DNA of 64,000 nt, taken from NCBI GenBank assembly GCA_011525915.1, contig WYBM01000038.1, positions 124,001 through 188,000 on the forward strand, written 5' to 3'. The DNA comes from Ardenticatenaceae bacterium (lineage in GTDB: Bacteria > Chloroflexota > Anaerolineae > Promineifilales > Promineifilaceae). The translations under genes were made by a program, and so were the position numbers. Below the pieces are notes generated by a model. That model ran no database searches. It was not told where the DNA came from and worked only from the letters and a program-made list of their open reading frames with translations. Shown here piece by piece: positions 35,111 to 44,315 of this stretch (positions within the stretch are counted from its first letter, which is position 1; every line of letters starts with the position of its first letter).

Positions 35111-38100
35111 CTATGGGGGATCTCTCTCGCGCTCGGTGGTGGCGATGGCATATATCTTACCGGCTTCGTTGATGAGTGCGGTTGCTGTGAGCCATATGTC
35201 TAGACTACGGCCGTCTTTAGTCAAGCGCTGCGTCTGATACGGCGGCACTTTTTGGGCTTGACCCAGCTTATTAAACACGTCTAACTCTTGCCGATGATGC
35301 TCTATGGGAATTCGGTCACGGACATTCAACATTAATGCCTCGGCCTCAGACCAACCATACATCCTCTCTGCTGCCGCATTCCAGGCCAATATGTGACCCT
35401 GCAAATCTTGCACGGTTATGGCATCGTAAGCGTCGCGCACCACCGTTGCCAGCCGCCCCAGCAACTCTGCTTTTTTCAGGTAGCTTATATCTACAAAAGT
35501 GATCACCGCGCCTTCAATGACATTTTCCAGGCTGCGATAGGGCCGGATGCTTAGGAGATACCAGAGGCCCGACGTGGTTTGCACTTCCACTTCTTTCAGT
35601 GCCAGGGTATTTAGCACATCCTGCACGTCAGCTGCCAGCCGATCATACCTCATCAGGTTGGACACAATGTGGGTGACCGGTCGCCCAATGTCCGTTTGGA
35701 TAAGGTTAATGAGTTGGGTGACGGCAGGGGTAAAACGCAAGATGCGCAGCTGATGATCGACAAAAATTGTGCCTACGCCCGTGCCAATGAGCAAATTATT
35801 CATGTCATTGTTCGCCCGTGACAGCTCGGCGACTTTTTGTTGCAGTTCCGCATTCACGGTCGCCAGTTCCTCATTCACCGATTGCAGCTCTTCTTTGGAT
35901 GTTTCCAACTCTTCATTGGCAGATTGCAGTTCCTCATTCACCGATTGCAGCTCTTCGTTGGTCGATTTAAGCTCTTCATTGGCCGTGTCCATCTCTTCGC
36001 GTGTTGACTGGAGATACTCTTCCTTGGCTTGCAGCGCCTGTTCCAGCTCAGCAATATGCGCCGCCGCACTGGCAGAGGGGACGGCCGTCTCCTGGGTTGG
36101 CGAAACGGCCGTGGCCGACGGCTCTTGTGGCCGGGGGACTATAACTTCTTCTATCATTACTAAAAACAGGGGCTTGGCAAACTCCCGGTACGTATTCGTG
36201 GCTACCGGCCGCACCGTCAGGTTTACTGTGATAAGGCTGCCATTGTTTTTTACCTGCAGTCCGGCATAAACCACGGGTTCCTCCTGTGCCGTGGCTTTGC
36301 GCAGCGCAATCATCAATGGTCGGCGCAGCCCCTCACGGGCCATCGACAGAATATTCATCCCTGCCTCACCAGGTGTTGGTTCCAGATATTGGCCGGTACG
36401 GCCGTAAATATAAAGAATCTCACCCAGCGAATTGACAAGTACACTCGCCGGGGCATACGTTTCCAGCAGCACACGTTCCGTAAGATCGCGCAGTGATAAT
36501 CGGGCAGAACCGGCCGTCTTCTCTGACATTGCAGGCGCAGAGATCCCCTTTATCATGGGCGGCAAAAAAGGCCCCATACCGGAAAAAACCATGCTCGAAA
36601 CCTCTTCCTTACGCCGATACACTTTCCACTTACGGTCTACTGTGGTAAATAGTGAAACAAACTCACCCACGCTCTCTGAATTGCCCAAAAAGAGCAATCC
36701 TCCAGGAACGAGAGCATAGTGAAAGAGGGGAATCAATTTTTTCTGAAGCGTCGCATTCATATAAATTAAAACGTTGCGGCAGCTAATCATATCGAGTTTG
36801 GAAAACGGGGGGTCCTGAATCAGATTCTGCTCAGAAAAGATAAGCATATCCCGAATGTTTTTTTGAATATAGTAGACTGTGCCGTCGGAACTCTGGCTAA
36901 AAAAGCGAGACAGCCGCTCCGGTGAAATGTCGGCGGCAATACTGGCAGGATACACACCGGTGCGGGCGTGATCAATAGCCCGGCTGTCAATGTCCGTGGC
37001 AAACAGCTGCACCTTAAAATTTTGCTTCAACGCTTCCATCTTTTCCTGTAACAGAATCGCAATGGAGTAAGCCTCTTCACCGGTAGAACACCCCGGCACC
37101 CAGATACGAATGGTGGCGCCGGCCGGTTTATGGGCAAAGATAAGGGGCACAACCTCAGACTCAATGACTGCAAACGCCTCCGGATCCCGGAAAAAACTGG
37201 TCACTCCGATAAGCAGGTCGTGAAAAAGCGCCTCTACCTCGGTTGGGGTCTGCTGCAAGAAACGTACATAATCGCCCAGAATGTTGATCTGCTGTACAGC
37301 CATACGCCGTTCAATACGGCGCGCAATAGTGTTTGCTTTATATTGCGAAAAGTCCTGGCCGCTATGGGCCCGCAGCAGGATGAAGATCTTCTGCAGCACA
37401 TCTTCTGCCTCGGCAGGCACCGGTTGAACCGGCTTTGGCATTCTGCCAAAAGCATGCGCCGCGTAAGCTATTAGCTGAGCGGGCATCTCCTCCGGTGGTA
37501 GTACATAATCCACCATATTTGTACCGATTGCGCTGCGCGGCATGCTATCATACTGGGTTGACTCAGGCATTTGGGCAATGACCATACCCCCCTCACCCTT
37601 GACTGCCCGCACCCCCAAGGTGCCGTCACTGCCCGTCCCAGAAAGGACAATACAGATAGCACGCTCGTGCTGATCACGAGCCAGAGAGCGAAAGAAGAAG
37701 TCAATGGGCAGGCGCACACCGCGCTGGACAACCGGTTCCAGTAAATGCAGTTTGCCGCTAAACAAAGCCAGGTCCTGGTTAGGGGGAATGATATAAATGC
37801 AGTCAGGTGCCACCACCATCCCATTCTCGATCTCAAACACTTGCATGGTGGTATATTCCTGGATCAAATCTTTAAGGATGCTTTTGTGATCAGGTGACAG
37901 ATGCTGCACCAGGACAAAAGCCATGCCGGTCTGGATGCCCGCGGGCATCGCCTTAAAGAAGGCTTCAAATGCGGTCAACCCCCCCGCCGAAGCACCAATA
38001 CCGACGATGGGGAATGTCAGGTTTGGGTCATCGGCTATGTTGGCGCCCGTTTCTGCCGGCCCATCAGGCAGCAGCTCTGGCTGATTTTCCATGGGTAACG

Positions 38101-38140
38101 TGTTTTCTTTTTGGGTACCTCCCTTCTTTTTCTTGGTCAT
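35111..38140 (-). CDS. CheB-CheR fusion with heptad coil and two PAS domains
   Basis: A 1009-aa protein. CheB methylesterase domain at about 44-230 (catalytic Ser in GIGASAGGL, His in VQHLSPDH, Asp in SGTGSDGT). CheR N and SAM-methyltransferase domains at about 245-515 (VPGCSTGEEAYSIA, SCRNVLIYM). A Glu/Asn-rich parallel coil at about 693-780 is built from repeated NEELQS-type heptads. Two PAS domains follow to the C-terminus. No MCP, CheA or CheW gene is in the window, so it probably signals outside classical chemotaxis, perhaps with the adjacent kinase. Confidence 0.93.
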   Translation of the reverse strand: MTKKKKGGTQKENTLPMENQPELLPDGPAETGANIADDPNLTFPIVGIGASAGGLTAFEAFFKAMPAGIQTGMAFVLVQHLSPDHKSILKDLIQEYTTMQVFEIENGMVVAPDCIYIIPPNQDLALFSGKLHLLEPVVQRGVRLPIDFFFRSLARDQHERAICIVLSGTGSDGTLGVRAVKGEGGMVIAQMPESTQYDSMPRSAIGTNMVDYVLPPEEMPAQLIAYAAHAFGRMPKPVQPVPAEAEDVLQKIFILLRAHSGQDFSQYKANTIARRIERRMAVQQINILGDYVRFLQQTPTEVEALFHDLLIGVTSFFRDPEAFAVIESEVVPLIFAHKPAGATIRIWVPGCSTGEEAYSIAILLQEKMEALKQNFKVQLFATDIDSRAIDHARTGVYPASIAADISPERLSRFFSQSSDGTVYYIQKNIRDMLIFSEQNLIQDPPFSKLDMISCRNVLIYMNATLQKKLIPLFHYALVPGGLLFLGNSESVGEFVSLFTTVDRKWKVYRRKEEVSSMVFSGMGPFLPPMIKGISAPAMSEKTAGSARLSLRDLTERVLLETYAPASVLVNSLGEILYIYGRTGQYLEPTPGEAGMNILSMAREGLRRPLMIALRKATAQEEPVVYAGLQVKNNGSLITVNLTVRPVATNTYREFAKPLFLVMIEEVIVPRPQEPSATAVSPTQETAVPSASAAAHIAELEQALQAKEEYLQSTREEMDTANEELKSTNEELQSVNEELQSANEELETSKEELQSVNEELATVNAELQQKVAELSRANNDMNNLLIGTGVGTIFVDHQLRILRFTPAVTQLINLIQTDIGRPVTHIVSNLMRYDRLAADVQDVLNTLALKEVEVQTTSGLWYLLSIRPYRSLENVIEGAVITFVDISYLKKAELLGRLATVVRDAYDAITVQDLQGHILAWNAAAERMYGWSEAEALMLNVRDRIPIEHHRQELDVFNKLGQAQKVPPYQTQRLTKDGRSLDIWLTATALINEAGKIYAIATTERERDPP

Positions 38141-38399
38141 TTGTGGTTCCAGGTTGGCTAATACTGTACGTTTACTGAGTGTCTAACATAACTCACCTTT
38201 TTAGGTGGCAATCACCTTTGAGATGGCTATCATCTGGGTGGACGTACTTTCTAGAGGATTACCCAGGGCAAAATTTATCACACCCCCATTCATGAGATAT
38301 GGCTTTCTGTTACAACCTCTATTATATGACAAACCAGGCCGTTATCTAGTACCTTATCAGGGCTATGCTGGCAAACGTCTTGAGCGGATCATTCTCAAG
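38141..38399. other. Spacer without a supportable gene
   Basis: A 259-base region upstream of the CheB-CheR gene and downstream of the cupin gene. It contains short imperfect inverted stretches around ACTCACCTTTTTAGGTGG (about 38190-38208) but no convincing promoter, ORF or RNA that I can identify. Confidence 0.4.
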
Positions 38400-38762
38400 C
38401 TAAATCCAGACATCGTTAACGGCCGTCATCTCCCCCCCAGCTGTGCCCGTGTTCACCACGCCGCGTGGCTCAATGAGCAAAACATGGCACTCGGCGGCGG
38501 CATAAGGTTTATGTTCCACCCCTTTGGGCACTACAAACATCTCACCTGCCTGTAAGGTCACCTCTCTGTCCCGAAAGGCAATGGTCATCTGGCCAGCCAA
38601 TACCATAAAAACTTCGTCCGTTTCTGGATGATCATGCCACACAAACTCACCCTGAATTTTGACCAGTTTAAACTGGTAATCATTCATTTCAGCGATGACT
38701 TTAGGCTGCCAATGTTCCTGAAACTTTGTTAGTTTTTCTTGAAAATTGATGACCTCATTCAT
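38400..38762 (-). CDS. Small cupin-domain protein
   Basis: A 120-aa single cupin. Motif 1: [19 protein letters not shown] (the HxH...E metal ligands are present); motif 2: [10 protein letters not shown]. It overlaps the RidA gene by ATGA and is therefore translationally coupled to it. Function is not set by sequence; possible sugar or metabolite isomerase/dioxygenase or a binding protein. Confidence 0.9.
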   Translation of the reverse strand: MNEVINFQEKLTKFQEHWQPKVIAEMNDYQFKLVKIQGEFVWHDHPETDEVFMVLAGQMTIAFRDREVTLQAGEMFVVPKGVEHKPYAAAECHVLLIEPRGVVNTGTAGGEMTAVNDVWI

Positions 38763-39154
38763 AGGAACATCTCGGATGGTTTATAGGCAATGGCGTCAAT
38801 TTCCACGGCCGCACCCAATGCCAGGCCGGCCCGCCCTACCGTAATCCGGGCCGGCGGATCATCCCCCATCACTGCCAGGTACGCCTGGTTCATCGCCGCA
38901 AACGTATGAATGTCCGCCAGGAAAACGTTGACCTTCACCAGGTCAACCAGCGCCGCGCCACACGCAGCCAGGATACGCTCAATGTGCCGCAGCGCCTGGG
39001 TTGTTTCCGGGCCGACGCCACCAGCGACCAACGCCATCGAATCCATTGCTGTACCCAACGTACCAGACACGTAAATAAAATCCCCAGCCATAACTGCATG
39101 GCAAAAAGTTGGCAGCCGGGCCAACCCGGCCACATTCACCTTTTGAATACTCAT
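38759..39154 (-). CDS. RidA/YjgF-family protein
   Basis: A 131-aa protein with the Rid fold: [38 protein letters not shown] and PPARITVG with the conserved arginine. RidA proteins hydrolyse reactive enamine/imine intermediates from PLP enzymes; diverged members differ. Upstream member of a two-gene unit with the cupin (4-base overlap). Confidence 0.9.
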   Translation of the reverse strand: MSIQKVNVAGLARLPTFCHAVMAGDFIYVSGTLGTAMDSMALVAGGVGPETTQALRHIERILAACGAALVDLVKVNVFLADIHTFAAMNQAYLAVMGDDPPARITVGRAGLALGAAVEIDAIAYKPSEMFL

Positions 39155-39178
39155 CGTTTTCTCCTGGAAACGTGTACC

Positions 39179-40366
39179 CTACGGAATATGCACCTCGTAC
39201 AGGGTATTGGGAAAGTCAGCCGCGTAGAGTGTGCCGTCATACCCCCGGCCAAACGTGGTCAGCATAAAACCGTTGCCGTTTAGTGTACCCAGCAGTTCTA
39301 CCTGTACCGGGTCGGCAGGGGTCAGCCGGAAAATCTGGCGTGTACAGGCATCACCAAATATAAACTGCGGCAGCGTTTGTAAATTGGGGCGCAATACATA
39401 ACCGCCAATAATGGCGCAGGCCGGATGGTGGGGGTAATAATAGATGGGTTGATCTGTCTGGCCAATAGCCTCACACTGCGCCTGTATGTGAAAACCAATA
39501 AAATCTGGCCCTTCCATGCAAGGCCAGCCAAAGTTGGTGGCGGTGTTGCCACCAACGATGAAGTTCACCTCTTCCCAATCATCATCATTAACATCACCAA
39601 TATAGATGTCGCCGGTGAGTGGATCAAAGTCAAAGCGCCAGGGGTTGCGTAAACCCTTGCTGATTTGCGTGCCTTCCAGCCACTGACACCCACCCGGAGG
39701 CAGCTGATCCAGGTCTATGGTGATAATTTTGCCCTTGTCCGTGTTGGGTTCTTGGGCTGCCAGCAGTCCCTGGTCATCCCCCACCCCTACATAAAGCAGG
39801 TCGTTATGAAATGCCAGTCCACCACCATTGTGAATTTCACTGTCCATATACTGCCTGTAAAAACGGCATTCACTGGCCGGGTTGGCGGCATTGCCACCAG
39901 CCTGGAAACGGGAAACGTAGAAGTGAAAATCTTCCATATCATTAGCCCACCAACCCGTATAGGCAACATAAAAATAGCCGTTGGTGGCATAGTCTGGATC
40001 AAAAACAAGGTTAAATAAACCCTGCTCAGCCGCATTTAATACCCGATCTCGAATGTCCAAAAAGGTGGAATTTTGGCCGTCAGGGTGCAGAATGCGAATG
40101 AGCCCTTCTTTCTGGACGATAAACAGCCGCTCATCACCAGCATTGGTGATAAAGGTAATGTTGCTAAACTCATTAGAAATCGGCGTAATGCTGAACACAT
40201 CTGCCTTCATAACAACGGGCAAAAAAACCTGGTTGCTGCCGCCGTTAGTCCGGGCAGAGGCAGGCGTTTGTCTGGCGATGAAGCCAGGCAGCGTCAGCAG
40301 CATGAATGCCAGCAGTGTAAAAACGGCCGTGCCCCTCCCCCCTTTGATATGTGAATGTTCCGTCAT
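39179..40366 (-). CDS. Secreted PQQ-type sugar dehydrogenase-like beta-propeller
   Basis: A 395-aa protein with a signal peptide (FTLLAFMLLTLPGFIARQTP then ASA), then the soluble glucose/aldose dehydrogenase pattern: ITNAGDERLFIVQKEGLIRI, EQGLFNLVFDPDYATNGYFY, SKGLRNPWRFDFDPLTGDIY and GDVNDDDWEEVNF. The GLRNPWR arginine and acidic residues are those of PQQ/Ca2+ binding in this family. Whether it uses PQQ is not shown. Some members are non-enzymatic propellers. GCGGAGGA precedes the ATG. Confidence 0.88.
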   Translation of the reverse strand: MTEHSHIKGGRGTAVFTLLAFMLLTLPGFIARQTPASARTNGGSNQVFLPVVMKADVFSITPISNEFSNITFITNAGDERLFIVQKEGLIRILHPDGQNSTFLDIRDRVLNAAEQGLFNLVFDPDYATNGYFYVAYTGWWANDMEDFHFYVSRFQAGGNAANPASECRFYRQYMDSEIHNGGGLAFHNDLLYVGVGDDQGLLAAQEPNTDKGKIITIDLDQLPPGGCQWLEGTQISKGLRNPWRFDFDPLTGDIYIGDVNDDDWEEVNFIVGGNTATNFGWPCMEGPDFIGFHIQAQCEAIGQTDQPIYYYPHHPACAIIGGYVLRPNLQTLPQFIFGDACTRQIFRLTPADPVQVELLGTLNGNGFMLTTFGRGYDGTLYAADFPNTLYEVHIP

Positions 40367-40444
40367 GTGGTCCTCCGCTCAGGTTTGCAAAGTTGTTGGT
40401 AGTTATACGGGCCTTTATCTACAAAAACAACAGTCACATCCGTT

Positions 40445-41329
40445 TTACGTTTCACCTTTTGCATTTAACTCTGTAAGCAATACTTCCAGATCAAATTCGT
40501 TAAAGTGATACACCTCTCCGCAGTAATGGCAATGTACTTCTGCTTCGCCATCGGTGGCCAACAGGTATGCCACTTCTGTCACCCCCAAAGAAGCCAATGC
40601 CTGGCGTGTGCGTTCCCAGCTACAATCACATTGGAACCGCAACGGCCGTTGCTCTAAATGTTCATAAGCAAAACCGGCCAACACCAACGCCAACACCGCT
40701 TCGGGTGACGTTCCCTGATGAAACAGATCGGCTACCGGCGGTAGTTCCTGCAGCCGGTCTTGTAATTGCAGGATGATGCCTGCCTGCCCCTGAGTGGGCA
40801 TCTCTTGTAACAACAGACCACCGGCCACCAGCACACGGCCGTCTGCATCCAGCATTTCACCTATTTGTAGGGTGGTAGCCGTCTGTTCAGATTGGTCAAA
40901 ATACGCCTGTAAATCGCCGGTAAAGTCGCTGGTTACCAGGGGAATGACACTCTCATACAACTGCTTCAGGCGCAAATCCTTTACCACGGTCAACAACCCG
41001 GCGCGGCCAATCGCCTTTTCTACGTCAAGCTGGCCATCTGCCGCCACATCAGATACATTTACATAACCACGCACACGGCCGTAGCTGTCCGCCTCGGCTA
41101 ACACCTTTTCCAAGGGGCCGCTGCCTTCAAACTTTAAAGCCACCCGCTGCCGCACCTTAAGCAAAGCGCCCATCAAAACCGCACCCGTCAAGGCCCGGCC
41201 CAAAGCCACACTTGCCAGCGGTGACGTGTCATGTCGCCGTGTCGCTTCCTGCACCAATTCTGTGGTCAGACAGGCAAAACCACGCACACCAGCTTCCTTG
41301 GCCATAACTTTTACCAGATAATCACCCAT
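40445..41329 (-). CDS. hslO: Hsp33 redox-regulated holdase chaperone
   Basis: A 294-aa redox-switched chaperone. The C-terminal zinc switch is intact: FQCDCSW and HCHYCGE supply the CxC...CxxC cysteines. The N-terminal core has SPLASVALGRALTGAVLMGA and the GSGPLEKVLAEAD stretch typical of HslO. ATG at 41329 has GGAGGA at good spacing; the open frame to 41362 is leader. It has its own promoter, in a divergent region with the YcaQ-like gene. Confidence 0.96.
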   Translation of the reverse strand: MGDYLVKVMAKEAGVRGFACLTTELVQEATRRHDTSPLASVALGRALTGAVLMGALLKVRQRVALKFEGSGPLEKVLAEADSYGRVRGYVNVSDVAADGQLDVEKAIGRAGLLTVVKDLRLKQLYESVIPLVTSDFTGDLQAYFDQSEQTATTLQIGEMLDADGRVLVAGGLLLQEMPTQGQAGIILQLQDRLQELPPVADLFHQGTSPEAVLALVLAGFAYEHLEQRPLRFQCDCSWERTRQALASLGVTEVAYLLATDGEAEVHCHYCGEVYHFNEFDLEVLLTELNAKGET

Positions 41330-41361
41330 GTTTATCCTCCGGGAAAAAAATGCAACCGTCA

Positions 41362-41390
41362 TTTATACGGCCGTTTACCTATACTGGCAA
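41362..41390 (-). promoter_or_regulatory. Promoter of hslO
   Basis: Minus strand TTGCCA (41390-41385), a 17-base spacer, TATAAA (41367-41362). The ACGGCCGT octamer overlaps the -10 end of the spacer. Predicted leader about 26 bases with the Shine-Dalgarno. Confidence 0.65.
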
Positions 41391-41434
41391 CGGCCGTGCC
41401 TATGAATTTTATTAACAATTCCTTGCCGGAACGT

Positions 41435-41463
41435 TTGTTCTAAATGCATCTTCTCGTTATAAT
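41435..41463 (+). promoter_or_regulatory. Promoter of the YcaQ-like gene, leaderless-type
   Basis: TTGTTC (41435-41440), a 17-base spacer, TATAAT (41458-41463), then 8 bases to the ATG at 41472. There is no space for a Shine-Dalgarno. Confidence 0.65.
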
Positions 41464-41471
41464 CCCACCCT

Positions 41472-42692
41472 ATGCGTACCCTCACCCTACAAGATGTTCG
41501 CCGTTTAGCCATCACCCGCCAATACCTGGACGCGCAGCCACCGCCCACAATGCTTGATGTTATTCGCGATCTGGGCTGTGTGCAGCTCGACCCCATCCGC
41601 CATGTAGAGCGCACCCACCGGCTGGTGCTGTGGAGCCGCCTGGGTGCCTTTGATCAGGGCGAACTGCAGCGGCTGCGCTGGCAAGACCGGGCGCTGTTTG
41701 AATATTGGGCCCACGCCGCCTCTCTTGTCTTAACCGAGGAATACCCCGTCCATCAATGGCGCATGGATCTGTTAAGCGATGAAACACGTTCCAGTTGGGC
41801 ACGCCGTATGAAGCAGTGGTTTCAGCAAGAACCTGACATCTTGCTGCCGCTGCAGGCACACATCATAAAGCAGTTACACACCGATGGCCCCATGCTTTCC
41901 CGTGCCTTTGAAGACACCGCCAAAACGCCTTCACGCTGGTCAAACGGACGTTATGTCAACCGATTGCTGGACTACCTGTGGTCCATAGGAGAGGTAATGG
42001 TCTATGGCCGTCCCGGGAACCAGCGGCTCTGGGGGCCAGCCGATGCCTTTTGGCCAGCGCAGACCCCACGGGAACGGTGGAACGCCGAACAAGTCACTAC
42101 CTTTGCCGCCCAAAAAGCGATCCGTGCCCTGGGAGTGGCCACCCCCACGCACATCAAAAAGCATTACACCCGTAACATCTATCCGGGCCTGCCCGGCGTG
42201 TTAAAAAAACTGGTCAAAAACGGTGTGGTAGAAAAAGTGCAAATCATGGAAAACGGCCAGCCACTCAAAGGTGACTGGTATCTGCATCAGGAAGATATCC
42301 CCCGTCTGGAAGCAATCCAGGCCGGTCACTGGCAGCCCCGCACCACCCTGCTTTCGCCCTTTGATAACCTCATCTGTGATCGGGAGCGTACCGAGCTGCT
42401 TTGGGGCTTCCACTACCGCATTGAAATTTACGTGCCAGCTGCAAAGCGCCTTTACGGCTACTATGTGCTGCCCATTTTGCATGGTGACCAGATCATCGGC
42501 CGCCTTGACTCCAAAATGGACCGCCAGACCCACACCTGGCACATTCATAACGTCTACGCAGAAGCGAACGCTCCCGATGACGCTGAAACGGTAACGGCCG
42601 TACGCACGGCCGTGCAAAACCTGGCCACCTTCCTGGGCGCCACCACCATCCAATGGGACCAGCAACCACCCACCTGGCCAGGCTTGCCCTGA
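41472..42692 (+). CDS. YcaQ/AlkX-family winged-helix DNA glycosylase
   Basis: A 406-aa member of the HTH_42 family that removes bulky or crosslinked bases. The N-terminal wing starts LTLQDVRRLAITRQYL; the catalytic QxD motif is in LGCVQLDPIRHVERTHRLVL. Family signatures ALFEYWAHAASLV, LSPFDNLICDRERTELL and ETVTAVRTAVQNLATFLGA all occur. Likely DNA repair of alkylation or interstrand crosslinks. Followed by the EamA transporter gene after 54 bases. Confidence 0.92.
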   Translation: MRTLTLQDVRRLAITRQYLDAQPPPTMLDVIRDLGCVQLDPIRHVERTHRLVLWSRLGAFDQGELQRLRWQDRALFEYWAHAASLVLTEEYPVHQWRMDLLSDETRSSWARRMKQWFQQEPDILLPLQAHIIKQLHTDGPMLSRAFEDTAKTPSRWSNGRYVNRLLDYLWSIGEVMVYGRPGNQRLWGPADAFWPAQTPRERWNAEQVTTFAAQKAIRALGVATPTHIKKHYTRNIYPGLPGVLKKLVKNGVVEKVQIMENGQPLKGDWYLHQEDIPRLEAIQAGHWQPRTTLLSPFDNLICDRERTELLWGFHYRIEIYVPAAKRLYGYYVLPILHGDQIIGRLDSKMDRQTHTWHIHNVYAEANAPDDAETVTAVRTAVQNLATFLGATTIQWDQQPPTWPGLP

Positions 42693-42731
42693 TCCCTTGT
42701 CAACAAACAATGCGGCTACGGCCGTTGATGA

Positions 42732-42737
42732 TACAAT
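42732..42737 (+). promoter_or_regulatory. -10 box (TACAAT), leaderless-type, for the EamA gene
   Basis: TACAAT ends 9 bases before the ATG at 42747. No Shine-Dalgarno. The -35 is not evident at normal spacing. Confidence 0.4.
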
Positions 42738-42746
42738 CCCCGGCTC

Positions 42747-43667
42747 ATGGAACAGCCTGATGCCGTCACCACTAGAACGGAAGCGTCCTGGGGCTGGCTG
42801 GCCCTGGCGCTGGCTGCCCAAATGGGCTGGGGGGCCTACCCCGTTTTGCTACGTTACCTGCAAACCGTCAGCGGCATTCCCAGCCTCTCCTTGCTGGCAA
42901 TGGGCAACCTGGTGGTCTTGCTTATTGTCAGCCTGATCATCTTGCCTCGTGTAGACAAGAGCATTTTTCGCCTGCACATTGTCTGGCTCTTTGGGCTGAT
43001 GGTTGTCTTGCGGGGCATTACTAACTTGCTGGCCACCCGCTTCACCCTGGCTGTCTACGCGCAGCTCATTTACCTGATGACCCCCTTTCTGGTGGCCCTG
43101 CTCAGCCGGGTGGCCTTAAAAGAGCAGCTGCCGCGCCATACCTTAAAGGCGCTCACCGTCGCCCTTCTGGGTGCCTTGCTCATCATGAGTGCTAACCTGG
43201 GGCAAACGGCCGTGGCCGGTAACCGCCATGATCTATGGGGCATTTTGCTGGCCATAGCCAGCAGCTTATTCCTGGCACTATACATGATCATCACCCGGCG
43301 TACTGCCAGGCGTAACGCTTCCGGCGAAGCGCTGCTTTTGGTTCACTTGCTCTCCCTTTTTATCTTCTCCGGGTTGGCCAGCCTGCTCATTGGTGAAGAT
43401 TGGACCCAATGGGGCCATCTCAGCATAACAGACTGGTGGGTTTTTGCCGCTTTCAGCCTGGGGGTGCTGTTGGGCGCCAACCTGGGGCAAATCCGTTCCA
43501 TCCAACACCTGGGGGCCCCCCTGGTCAGCAGCCTGATGGCCATCCGGTTGGTAAGCGCCCTGTTGCTGGCCGGGCTGCTGCTGGGCGAACGTCTCACCTC
43601 TCCCTGGCAGCTTCTGGGCGCCGCCCTGGTCATTGTCACCATCACCTGGTACCTCCGCCAACAATAA
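42747..43667 (+). CDS. EamA-family (DMT superfamily) transporter
   Basis: A 306-aa protein with ten predicted membrane helices in two homologous halves. The first half ends with the usual VALLGALLIMSANLG; the second repeats it in LLGAALVIVTITWYL. LYMIITRRTARRNASGE forms the central cytoplasmic link. Probably a metabolite or amino-acid exporter; substrate unassigned. Confidence 0.88.
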   Translation: MEQPDAVTTRTEASWGWLALALAAQMGWGAYPVLLRYLQTVSGIPSLSLLAMGNLVVLLIVSLIILPRVDKSIFRLHIVWLFGLMVVLRGITNLLATRFTLAVYAQLIYLMTPFLVALLSRVALKEQLPRHTLKALTVALLGALLIMSANLGQTAVAGNRHDLWGILLAIASSLFLALYMIITRRTARRNASGEALLLVHLLSLFIFSGLASLLIGEDWTQWGHLSITDWWVFAAFSLGVLLGANLGQIRSIQHLGAPLVSSLMAIRLVSALLLAGLLLGERLTSPWQLLGAALVIVTITWYLRQQ

Positions 43668-43752
43668 ACCCTACGGCCGTTTATAAAACAGGGGCATCTG
43701 CAAGGGGTCATTGAGAGCCGCCCCACTATGTTTGGGTTACTGGTTGTCAAAC

Positions 43753-43794
43753 TATACTGTGTGCTTGACATTACTATGTGATATACAGTATAAT
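43753..43794 (+). promoter_or_regulatory. Promoter and candidate autoregulatory operator of the padR-like gene
   Basis: A perfect TTGACA (43765-43770), an 18-base spacer and TATAAT (43789-43794), 7 bases before the ATG at 43802. The promoter is bracketed by an 8-bp inverted repeat TATACTGT (43753-43760) and ACAGTATA (43785-43792), the right half overlapping the -10. PadR proteins usually repress their own promoters, so this dyad is a reasonable operator. Confidence 0.75.
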
Positions 43795-43801
43795 GCGCCA
43801 C

Positions 43802-44149
43802 ATGGCTAAAAAATGGCAGCAACACGCAGAAAACTTGCAGTTAGAAATCAGGCGCGGCGTCATTGTCCTGGCAGTACTCAGCCAGCTGCAGCAGCCACAT
43901 TATGGCTACTCCTTGCGGCAAGCGCTGGCCGACAAAGGTGTAGACGTTAATGAAGGCACCCTTTACCCTTTGCTGCGCCGCTTAGAATCTCAGGGCTTGC
44001 TCAACAGTGAGTGGGATGTAAGCGAGGGCCGGCCGCGCCGTTACTACATTATTTCCAAAGACGGGCTGGAAGTTTTTGCTGCCCTTAAAACAGAATGGAA
44101 ATATCTGGGTTTAGTCATGGAGCAAGTATTAGGTAATCGGCAACAATAA
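43802..44149 (+). CDS. PadR-family transcriptional regulator
   Basis: A 115-aa winged-helix protein: LQLEIRRGVIVLAVLSQLQQ, HYGYSLRQALADKG, EGTLYPLLRRLESQGLL and GRPRRYYIISKDG are the family core. ATG at 43802 follows a consensus promoter almost without leader. It precedes a HAAS-domain membrane protein, the common genetic partner of PadR regulators. Confidence 0.93.
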   Translation: MAKKWQQHAENLQLEIRRGVIVLAVLSQLQQPHYGYSLRQALADKGVDVNEGTLYPLLRRLESQGLLNSEWDVSEGRPRRYYIISKDGLEVFAALKTEWKYLGLVMEQVLGNRQQ

Positions 44150-44191
44150 TTCAGAAATAAAATCGCTTCAGGCGTTGCCGATTCCTCGAGG

Positions 44192-44240
44192 AAACCGCAC
44201 AAAACTGGCGCGCCAGATTTGCGAAAACTTTGTGCGGTTT
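44192..44240. repeat. Nested palindromic element between padR-like and HAAS genes
   Basis: Outer perfect 12-bp arms AAACCGCACAAA (44192-44203) and TTTGTGCGGTTT (44229-44240) enclose a perfect 12-bp palindrome CTGGCGCGCCAG (44205-44216). It ends without a T run. It could attenuate read-through or protect the padR mRNA end; it could also be a protein-binding site. Confidence 0.8.
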
Positions 44241-44315
44241 ACCTAACCGGCAATAAACAATAACCAGTATCAAACGACCAACAAACATACTGGCATCTTT
44301 GTAGGAGACAGACAA

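Noticed and set aside
38141..38399. Possible riboswitch or small RNA upstream of the CheB-CheR gene
   Set aside because: Only weak short inverted stretches; no conserved riboswitch core, promoter or terminator seen.
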